Shown here piece by piece: positions 7,272-13,447 of a stretch of DNA of 28,439 nucleotides. The position numbers and the translations under genes were made by a program. This stretch comes from Dehalococcoidales bacterium (GTDB lineage Bacteria > Chloroflexota > Dehalococcoidia > Dehalococcoidales > Fen-1064), in assembly GCA_028712845.1 (NCBI GenBank), contig JAQTPO010000009.1, positions 1 through 28,439 on the forward strand. The letters are read 5' to 3'. Each line of letters opens with the position of its first letter. The first letter of the stretch is position 1. The notes under the pieces are model-generated. The model was not told the DNA's origin, ran no database searches, and worked only from the letters and a program-made list of their open reading frames with translations.

Positions 7272-7984
7272 AGAACATCAGGATAATTACAGGAAAAGAA
7301 TTCCGCGGATATTTAAACTCACCGATGGCATATATTATAACCTGTATTTTTTTGCTAATCACCGGTTGGTTTTTTGCCTCATATTTGAAATCCATTGAGT
7401 ACACTGATACGACACTGAAAGGCTTTCTTGATTATGCGAATATCTTTCTTCTGTTATTTGCTGCCGTAATTACCATGCGCTCACTGGCAGAAGAAAAGAA
7501 GCTTGGCACGTGGGAATTATTACTCACATCGCCAGTCAAGGATGCCGAAGTTATCATAGGTAAATTCTTCGGTGGGCTAGGAATTCTGGCATTGATGCTG
7601 GTCCTAACGATGTATTACCCCCTGCTACTAATCATTTTCGGCGACCCTGATATGGGGCCAATCTGGACAAGTTACCTGGGTCTTTTGCTATTGGGTAGTT
7701 CCGCAATAGCAGTTGGCATTTTTGCTTCATCCTTGACATCTAACCAGATTATTGCCGCTGTGGTTGGCGGAGGAATTTTATTCGCTTTATGGTATGTGGG
7801 GATGGCAGCCAGTATCGTTCCAGAAGCCATCGGAGGTGTCCTTAGTTATATTTCCCTGTCTTATCATTTCTCAAGTTTCAGCTACGGCATTATCGATACT
7901 AGAAGTATAGTTTATTACTTAAGTATCACGGCATTGTTCCTTTATTCGGCTATAAGGTCGCTGGAAACCAGCAGGTGGAATTAA
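7268..7984 (+). CDS. ABC-2 type transporter permease, GldF-like
   Basis: Membrane subunit of the exporter encoded with the ATPase upstream. It has 238 aa and about six hydrophobic helices: SPMAYIITCIFLLITGWFF near the start, NIFLLLFAAVITM, LGILALMLVLTMYYPLLL, LGLLLLGSSAIAVGIFAS, IIAAVVGGGILFALWYVG and a final one near YYLSITALFLYSA. EEKKLGTWELLLTSPV between helices 2 and 3 is the conserved ABC-2 cytoplasmic coupling segment. The frame is open from 7184, but ATG 7268 is the clear start, with AAGGAGGAG eight bases upstream and the ATGA overlap with the ATPase stop. The GldG-like gene begins directly after its TAA. Confidence 0.92.
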   Translation: MKNIRIITGKEFRGYLNSPMAYIITCIFLLITGWFFASYLKSIEYTDTTLKGFLDYANIFLLLFAAVITMRSLAEEKKLGTWELLLTSPVKDAEVIIGKFFGGLGILALMLVLTMYYPLLLIIFGDPDMGPIWTSYLGLLLLGSSAIAVGIFASSLTSNQIIAAVVGGGILFALWYVGMAASIVPEAIGGVLSYISLSYHFSSFSYGIIDTRSIVYYLSITALFLYSAIRSLETSRWN

Positions 7985-9514
7985 ATGCAAACAACTATTT
8001 TTGCTATAATCGGACTAATTTCAATGGTTGTGGGACTGCTCCTATCATTGATTCTTCCGGAAATCAGATTAGTTGCCTGGGGTCTGATTGCTTTTGGCAT
8101 CATACTCGTTGCATCTTCGGCTATTATTAATTTCCGCCGTGTGCGCGGCGCTATTACCAGCCGGCGAGGGAAATTCAGCACTGGCACCACAATTATGGTC
8201 TCAATCTTCGCTGGTATCATCATTTTCGCTAATGCCATCAGCGTTGGCGCTTACCACCGCTTCGACTTTACTGCCCTGTCACAATTCACGCTCACTTCCC
8301 AAACTAAAGACGTCCTGGCTAAATTAGATATGCCCGTTAAAGTTCTCTGTTTCTTTGTTCCCACTGATGACGAATATGGTACCGGGGCATATGCCTCCTA
8401 CTTGTTGATGGAATACAAGAACTATACTAATAAATTGCAGATTCAAGTAATTGACCCCGACCAGCATCCGGAGGAAGCTCGTAAATACGGTATTAGCGAG
8501 TATCAATCCGTGGTCTTTGAAACGGATTTGGGGGAACGGCTTATCTCACCGTCAGAAATAATCTATCAGGCAGAGCATGCTTTCACCAATGCTATACTTG
8601 AAGTCACAGGTATAGAACAGAAGACAGTTTATTTCCTTAGCGGTCATGGAGAAGCCAGCCCTAACGATACCTTGAGCGGTCTGGCTGATGCTCTGCAAAC
8701 CAATCTCCTGAAAGTGATGACTATTGACCTTCAGTTCACGCCCGCCATACCGGATAACTGCGCCACGCTGATTGTAGCCGGACCCACAAAACCGATGACC
8801 GATGCTGAACGACAGATTATCGCCGACTATTTAAAAAGCAATCGGGAAGCGCTTTTTATGACTAATCCAAACTCACCCGATGATATTGCCAAGTTACTGG
8901 CTCCCTGGGGTGTTGACATCCAGAGTGGAACGATTATCGACCCCACATCTTATACCACTCCGAATCTGGATAGCCCCACCATCCCGCGAAGCCGAGATTA
9001 CCTGGGACTGACAACCGTCTATTTCCCCGGAGCTGCGGCTATCGTACCACAAACAGAAGCGCCGACAGGGATGGAAGTGATACCCTTGGTATGGACAACT
9101 AAAGATAGCTGGGTGGATAAAGACTTTGACCCGACTATTGCACCCAAATATGACCCTGCGAATGAATCTACAGCAGCGTATGCTATTGGCGCTCTGATTG
9201 AACCTACAGTCGAGACGGATGACCAGGGAAATACTACCAAGGTGAATGAAGGACCCTACATTGTGGCATTCGGTGATTCAGATTTTGTCACCAACAACCA
9301 TTTCTTCAATGGAAATAATAGTGACCTATTTCTGACTTTGGTAAATGCGCTCACCTCAGGCACCGATGTAATGTCAATCGACCGTAAAGTGCTTCTAACC
9401 AGACGGCTTATTATTGGTCCGGAAGCGGAGACTTTTATCACTATTTCAAGCATTGCGCTACTGCCTGCAATAGTTTTAATCATCGGAGTTATTATCTGGT
9501 GGCGCCGCAGATAA
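7985..9514 (+). CDS. GldG-like ABC transporter auxiliary protein
   Basis: Auxiliary membrane subunit of Gld-type ABC exporters, 509 aa. The N-terminus carries two adjacent hydrophobic helices and a third near residues 75-95. A large extracytoplasmic domain follows, with family landmarks SQFTLTSQTKDVLAKLD and TVYFLSGHGEASP. A single helix (about 485-505, ALLPAIVLIIGVIIW) closes the protein before WWRRR. The extracytoplasmic part resembles a degenerate class I glutamine amidotransferase-like fold (GldG/ABC_transp_aux); no catalytic role is known. The start is ATG 7985 immediately after the permease TAA, with AGGTGGAA upstream. The transported substrate is unknown. Confidence 0.88.
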   Translation: MQTTIFAIIGLISMVVGLLLSLILPEIRLVAWGLIAFGIILVASSAIINFRRVRGAITSRRGKFSTGTTIMVSIFAGIIIFANAISVGAYHRFDFTALSQFTLTSQTKDVLAKLDMPVKVLCFFVPTDDEYGTGAYASYLLMEYKNYTNKLQIQVIDPDQHPEEARKYGISEYQSVVFETDLGERLISPSEIIYQAEHAFTNAILEVTGIEQKTVYFLSGHGEASPNDTLSGLADALQTNLLKVMTIDLQFTPAIPDNCATLIVAGPTKPMTDAERQIIADYLKSNREALFMTNPNSPDDIAKLLAPWGVDIQSGTIIDPTSYTTPNLDSPTIPRSRDYLGLTTVYFPGAAAIVPQTEAPTGMEVIPLVWTTKDSWVDKDFDPTIAPKYDPANESTAAYAIGALIEPTVETDDQGNTTKVNEGPYIVAFGDSDFVTNNHFFNGNNSDLFLTLVNALTSGTDVMSIDRKVLLTRRLIIGPEAETFITISSIALLPAIVLIIGVIIWWRRR

Positions 9515-9545
9515 CCCCGGCTATTCACTAACAGGAGAAAATTTC

Positions 9546-10352
9546 TTGAAACTAAAAGGAATTCTAATTCTTGCGGCTGTGCTGGCTGTGTTCGGAACAA
9601 TTTACTATTTTGTCAGCCGTCCTGTGCCAGAAACACCCACAGAACCTCGTGCCTATGTCTGGGACTTCGAGATGGATAACCTGCAAAAAATTACGATGTC
9701 CCTACCCAAAGAGGGCAAGAGCGAATCGTTTGTGAAAAATCCTGAAGATAGAAATTTCTACTTCGATAACGATGGGCCAAAGGTGGATGTCCAGCGCTGG
9801 GGTGGCGGTATTCCGTTACTCTTAAGCGGCCCAGGTGCGAGTAGAGTTATCTCATATGATACCACCAACGACAAGTTGACAGAGTACGGTTTTGATACAC
9901 CGAATCTGATTGCAACACTCACTCTGGATGATGAAAGTATTTATGAAGCTCAAGTTGGTGACAGCAACCCGGACGGCACCACGTATTATGTCAGATTGAC
10001 TGACAGCCGGGATGTTTACACTGTCGATGCATCATGGTACGAGGTATTAGCCCGTATTGTCACAGAACCGCCGTATGTTGCCGCAACTTTCACAGTGGAC
10101 CGACCGACAGTTTCAGCGGCTGAAGTAGCCGCCGGCACTCCTGTTATTGTCAGCATTAACGTTCAGAACACCGGTAACCTTTCCGGCAGTTATGATGTTT
10201 CCATGAAAATCAATAGTGAGCTCCGTGAAACCAAAACGGTTACACTAAATGGTCAGGAAAGTGCGATAGTAACTTTCACGGTGACTGAAAGTCAGGCTGG
10301 TAAGTACATCGTATCCATAAATACCCGTAACGTGACTTTCATAGTAAAGTAA
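9546..10352 (+). CDS. DUF4340-type extracytoplasmic protein with C-terminal CARDB/Ig-like domain
   Basis: Last gene of the Gld-type ABC module. An N-terminal anchor (about 4-23, ILILAAVLAVFGTIYYFV) has no cleavage site that I can identify. Residues about 35-175 match the DUF4340 pattern that usually accompanies GldG: FEMDNLQKITM, a central EYGFDTPNLIATLTLDD, then VGDSNPDGTTYYVRLTDSRDVYTVDASWYEVL. Residues about 180-268 form a beta-rich module of CARDB type, with VSINVQNTGNLSGSYDVSM, TVTLNGQESAIVTFTV and AGKYIVSINTRNVTF. This adhesion-like add-on is not part of the basic DUF4340 unit. The start is TTG 9546 with AGGAG eight bases upstream, 31 bp after the GldG-like gene. Confidence 0.8.
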   Translation: MKLKGILILAAVLAVFGTIYYFVSRPVPETPTEPRAYVWDFEMDNLQKITMSLPKEGKSESFVKNPEDRNFYFDNDGPKVDVQRWGGGIPLLLSGPGASRVISYDTTNDKLTEYGFDTPNLIATLTLDDESIYEAQVGDSNPDGTTYYVRLTDSRDVYTVDASWYEVLARIVTEPPYVAATFTVDRPTVSAAEVAAGTPVIVSINVQNTGNLSGSYDVSMKINSELRETKTVTLNGQESAIVTFTVTESQAGKYIVSINTRNVTFIVK

Positions 10353-10376
10353 TAGCAAGGTACATGGTTTCACAAA

Positions 10377-10739
10377 GTGCAGTACGTTGGCGTAGATATT
10401 GTTGAAATAGCCCGCATCCAGACACTGATTAACCGTTGGGGACAAACCTTCTTGAAGCGGGTTTACACGCCATCCGAATTGAAACTATACCGTAATACAT
10501 CCTCGCTCGCCGCCCGGTTTGCCGCAAAAGAAGCTGTTTTGAAAGCGCTCGGTGCCTGTGATAATGGTATCAGCTGGCAGGATATTGAAATTCTGGCAGA
10601 GCTTAATGGCAAGCCATCGGTAAATCTTATGGGAAAAGCAAAACTTCACGCCGATGAATCTGCCATCCGCAAGCTGAATATCAGTCTTTCCCACTCGAAA
10701 GAGTACGCTGTCGCTTTCGTTGTCGGGGAAACAGCTTAG
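10377..10739 (+). CDS. acpS: Holo-[acyl-carrier-protein] synthase AcpS
   Basis: Transfers 4'-phosphopantetheine from CoA to a serine of acyl carrier protein, activating it for fatty-acid synthesis; cytosolic and trimeric in known structures. It has 120 aa, typical for AcpS. The Mg-binding residues are visible as D7 in GVDIVEI and E52 in FAAKEAVLKALG, and the C-terminal LSHSKEYAVAFV motif is present. The start is GTG 10377, placing the invariant GVDIVEI at residues 5-11 as expected. There is no clear Shine-Dalgarno within ten bases, and the ATG at 10364 is out of frame. It lies 24 bp after the DUF4340 gene, so it may ride on that operon, and converges on the NYN gene. Confidence 0.93.
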   Translation: MQYVGVDIVEIARIQTLINRWGQTFLKRVYTPSELKLYRNTSSLAARFAAKEAVLKALGACDNGISWQDIEILAELNGKPSVNLMGKAKLHADESAIRKLNISLSHSKEYAVAFVVGETA

Positions 10740-10750
10740 TCTAAAAGTGG

Positions 10751-10840
10751 TGGGACAGGCGTCCCAGCCTGCTGATCTGCCTGCTTTAGTAGTGTGGAAG
10801 ATTCTTCGTCCTTCGGCTGAAGGTCTCAGAAAGACAGATT
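10751..10840. repeat. Dispersed-repeat-like sequence with hairpins between acpS and the NYN gene
   Basis: TGGGAC-aggc-GTCCCA (10751-10766) overlaps an alternative hairpin, CAGGC with GCCTG. CCTTC-ggct-GAAGG (10810-10823) lies in a stretch reading GATTCTTCGTCCTTCGGCTGA. Both resemble REP/MITE-type fragments scattered in many environmental bacterial genomes. The hairpins could also terminate the two convergent transcripts, but neither has a good U-tract. Confidence 0.4.
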
Positions 10841-10843
10841 CGT

Positions 10844-11392
10844 CTAGTCTTTAGAACCCTTCCAGCAGTTCCTCAGTAACCTGCCATCAAGAACGAGTAT
10901 ACGGTCGGCAACATCTCTTAAGGGACGAGAAGTGCTTTCTTTTCCGAAGAGCGCTACCTCTACATTCTGCCCATTGTTCTTGACCGCCTGAATGGCGCCC
11001 ACGTAATCACTATCGCCGGCGACCAGAATTGCCACATCATAATTCCTTTTGAAACTATGCGTCAGCAAATCCGTGGTTAACATTATGTCAATCCCTTTCT
11101 CATAGGGCGGGGTAGAAGGCCAGTTATTATAGACCAGTCGCCCCAGCCGCAATTCTGTATAGGGCACTGCCTGCACACTGGAGAAAAATGCCTGCTGGTG
11201 GCGGTAACGTTCCGGTTCCTGCTTCAATCCGACGATGGCATTATAATAATAGATTCTGACCAGGCGCTTCTTATCGACTAATTTCTGACAGAACCTACCG
11301 AGGTCAAGGTCAGTCCGGTTGAAAAATGCTTTCAGCGAATGGTAAAGATTACTGCCATCGATAAAAATCATTACCCTGTCATCTCTATCCAC
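10844..11392 (-). CDS. NYN-domain protein (LabA/DUF88 family, PIN-like fold)
   Basis: Predicted metal-dependent nuclease-fold protein; family members act on RNA or have unknown roles. The conserved acidic positions are D12 in MIFIDGSN, the Asp residues in KGIDIMLTTDLL and the pair in VAGDSDYVGAI, followed by VEVALFG. The frame is open to TTG 11428. GTG 11392 is the better start because AGAAGGAAGG lies seven bases upstream and the family motif then begins near residue 8; this also removes an overlap with the upstream 97-aa gene, leaving 26 bp. Length is then about 182 aa. It is the last gene on the minus strand after the restriction-modification genes and may be co-transcribed, though such proteins also occur alone. 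Confidence 0.85.
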   Translation of the reverse strand: MDRDDRVMIFIDGSNLYHSLKAFFNRTDLDLGRFCQKLVDKKRLVRIYYYNAIVGLKQEPERYRHQQAFFSSVQAVPYTELRLGRLVYNNWPSTPPYEKGIDIMLTTDLLTHSFKRNYDVAILVAGDSDYVGAIQAVKNNGQNVEVALFGKESTSRPLRDVADRILVLDGRLLRNCWKGSKD

Positions 11393-11418
11393 CGCATTAC
11401 CTTCCTTCTGTCTATTTA

Positions 11419-11712
11419 TTACCAACAATTATAGGTAACAGATTCGTCTTTGTTAGATTTTGCATATTCGATATCACGCCTAATCCACTCTATAGTATCC
11501 TCATCCAGAGTTAACTCTGAAGCTATACCTACAGCTTTTTCCAACAATTCAACCGACACATCGACAATTCCCGTTCCATAACTATTGAGACTCATGTAAA
11601 ACTGCATCTCATGGTTGAGAAGTTCCATCAATTTCTCATCGTGCCATAAATCGAACGTTGAGTATTCTGCTTTCCCTTGATTCCGATTCATTCTATATGC
11701 GTTAACGCTCAT
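11419..11712 (-). CDS. Hypothetical protein, 97 aa, in the restriction-modification block
   Basis: I do not recognise the family. It is a soluble, acidic, probably helical protein with no signal peptide or membrane segment. Visible stretches include FDLWHDEKLMELLNHEMQF, a central VSVELLEKAVGIASELTLDE that could be amphipathic helix, and an unusual YNCW ending. The start is ATG 11712 with GAGGT about eight bases upstream. It lies 16 bp after the endonuclease stop and 26 bp before the NYN gene, so it is probably co-transcribed with both. Its base composition is AT-rich like the methyltransferase and endonuclease genes. A role in restriction-modification control is possible but not shown. Confidence 0.65.
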   Translation of the reverse strand: MSVNAYRMNRNQGKAEYSTFDLWHDEKLMELLNHEMQFYMSLNSYGTGIVDVSVELLEKAVGIASELTLDEDTIEWIRRDIEYAKSNKDESVTYNCW

Positions 11713-11728
11713 CTAGTAAACCTCATTA

Positions 11729-12496
11729 TTACTTGGTAGTTTTTCCCTCACTAGTGAATTTTATCAGTTTTTCAGAAGAATTGAATTCAACCAGAGTATT
11801 CCAGTTTATCTCCCCATCCAACACATATTTTTGACTGAATTCGCTGGTAAACCGGTTCACTATTTGCGAGTATTCTCTTAAGAATTCAGAGTTTCTCTCT
11901 TTAGCAGCATGACCAAGAGGCTTGATTATTTTCAAGTACAAGTCATTATCTCCAGAAATAAATGCCCAAAATACTTGTCCGCAATATTTGTAATACTCAC
12001 CTTTATCCGGTTTAGAATTTCGCCCATAACAACATCCATTGACAGCAATTACATTCAAACGTGAATTACTTGTACGTATGGTCTTTTTTGCTCTTTGGAA
12101 ATCCTCTCGCATTTTTCGGATTTGACTGCTATTCCCCCAATTAGGGCCTGACTTTATAGCTAGAATGAAACGAATGCCATCTTTATCAAATTCCAAATCT
12201 ATGTCCTCAGCCGACGATTTCCATGCCCCAAGAGATTTCTTTCCGACGTAAATTGCCAGACCTTCCAGAAAATCACCAAACATTGACTCTTCTTGAGAAG
12301 ACAAATGTGCATCAAGCAGTGTCTTAACGAGGTCTTGAGCTAGAGTAATGTTCTTTGCCTTAAACAGATAAGGATTCTTTTTCTTTAATATTGAGCTTAA
12401 TTTTAGGGATTTAAGACTATCCAATCGCGCTTGATGAAAGCCTCCAATATGTTCTTTAACATATATGCTCACACCTTCTGATGAAATAGCTTTCAT
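11729..12496 (-). CDS. Type II restriction endonuclease, PmeII-like family
   Basis: Probable DNA-cleaving partner of the overlapping methyltransferase, 255 aa. It resembles PmeII-family enzymes through KKKNPYLFKAKNI, the SQEESMFGDFLEGLAI region, a central SSAEDIDLEF...LAIKSGPNWGNSSQIRKM core, VIAVNGCCYGR, the GQVFWAFISGD segment and a late INWNTLVEFNSS. The candidate PD-(D/E)xK active site is D98/D100 followed by A113-I-K115. The start ATG 12496 overlaps the methyltransferase TGA by 4 bp (12493-12496), so translation of the endonuclease is coupled to the methyltransferase, which makes sense for self-protection. The DNA is markedly AT-rich compared with the adjacent nrdJ gene. The recognition site cannot be read from sequence. 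Confidence 0.8.
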   Translation of the reverse strand: MKAISSEGVSIYVKEHIGGFHQARLDSLKSLKLSSILKKKNPYLFKAKNITLAQDLVKTLLDAHLSSQEESMFGDFLEGLAIYVGKKSLGAWKSSAEDIDLEFDKDGIRFILAIKSGPNWGNSSQIRKMREDFQRAKKTIRTSNSRLNVIAVNGCCYGRNSKPDKGEYYKYCGQVFWAFISGDNDLYLKIIKPLGHAAKERNSEFLREYSQIVNRFTSEFSQKYVLDGEINWNTLVEFNSSEKLIKFTSEGKTTK

Positions 12497-13398
12497 ACTA
12501 ACCTTTTTCCATGTCCATTATGTTTCTCTTTCCACGCAACAATAGAAGTTTCAGCTAATTGATGATAAGTATTCATTGCTTCTATTCCAACATAGTGTCT
12601 ATTCAGGTTAAGACAAGCAATAGCGGTTGTCCCTGATCCCATGAAAGGATCTAAAACTATATCTTTTTCTTGCGAGAAAAGTTTAATAAACCACGTAGGA
12701 AGTGCAAGTGGAAATGAGGCACTGTGCCCACGATTGGAACATTCCGTAGCGAGATGTAGAACATTAGTTGGATAAGCATATTTTCTATCCATCCAATGCG
12801 AAATGTTTTTACCAAACCCACTCCCAACCTTTGATTCATCCCTAATCAAGTCGGTTTCACTTAAGCGTACCAATCGTTTTTGTGTCCAATCACCCATAGG
12901 TACCATTACTGCTTCTTGGTACATCTGGAATTTTTTCTGTTTTGTGAAATGCAGGCATCTTTCCCACGCATCACGGAATCTGTTTGGCCATTTCCCTGGG
13001 TAGCAATTCTTTTTGTGCCAAACATATTCCTCAGTCCACAACCATCCTTGTTTTTTCATTGCTAAAATAAGTTCAATTACATAAGTCTGTCGCTCTCCAT
13101 CCTCTGTACGCTCTTTGATATTTAGCACAAACGAACCATCGGGCTTAAGCACTCGTTTTAACTCGACAGCTATAGGTAAAAACCATTCCACATATCTGTC
13201 TATGGGAACACCATCATAAGTATTTTTCCTGTTATCTGCATATGGTGGAGATGTAAAAATCAAGTTGACTGATGTATCTGGTAAGGTCTTGAGAACGTTA
13301 AGACAATCACCACAAATAATGGAATCAGTTGGTATTATTGGTATTTCAACTACTTCAATTTTAGGCTTTTCTAATGCGCTAACCATATATCCGACCAT
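12493..13398 (-). CDS. DNA methyltransferase, N4-cytosine/N6-adenine class (beta order)
   Basis: Modifies the host's copies of the site recognised by the downstream endonuclease. At 301 aa, catalytic motif IV (TSPPY, 49-53) lies near the N-terminus and the SAM-binding motif I (DPFMGSGTT, 250-258) near the C-terminus, the beta-class permutation. SPPY is most common in N4-cytosine enzymes, although N6-adenine cannot be excluded. A central variable region (about 115-235) should contain target recognition. The start is ATG 13398. The predicted promoter puts the transcription start only one or two bases upstream and there is no Shine-Dalgarno, so a leaderless mRNA is likely; ATG at residue 5 is the alternative. 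The gene sits 49 bp downstream of nrdJ in AT-rich sequence, suggesting lateral acquisition. Confidence 0.9.
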   Translation of the reverse strand: MVGYMVSALEKPKIEVVEIPIIPTDSIICGDCLNVLKTLPDTSVNLIFTSPPYADNRKNTYDGVPIDRYVEWFLPIAVELKRVLKPDGSFVLNIKERTEDGERQTYVIELILAMKKQGWLWTEEYVWHKKNCYPGKWPNRFRDAWERCLHFTKQKKFQMYQEAVMVPMGDWTQKRLVRLSETDLIRDESKVGSGFGKNISHWMDRKYAYPTNVLHLATECSNRGHSASFPLALPTWFIKLFSQEKDIVLDPFMGSGTTAIACLNLNRHYVGIEAMNTYHQLAETSIVAWKEKHNGHGKRLV

Positions 13399-13406
13399 TT
13401 GTTCTA

Positions 13407-13435
13407 ATAATACACGTTTTCGTGTATTCTGTCAA
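13407..13435 (-). promoter_or_regulatory. Promoter of the restriction-modification genes
   Basis: On the minus strand, a perfect TTGACA (13430-13435), a 17-bp spacer and TATTAT (13407-13412). Transcription should start near 13400, directly before the ATG at 13398. Confidence 0.7.
13409..13428. promoter_or_regulatory. Palindromic operator between -35 and -10 of the methyltransferase promoter
   Basis: AATACACG-tttt-CGTGTATT is a perfect 8-bp inverted repeat with a four-base centre, filling the promoter spacer and overlapping the -10 box. A protein bound here would block RNA polymerase. Restriction-modification systems are often controlled by a controller protein or by the methyltransferase itself; no controller gene is visible in this block. 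Confidence 0.6.
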
Positions 13436-13447
13436 GATGTTTTTTCC

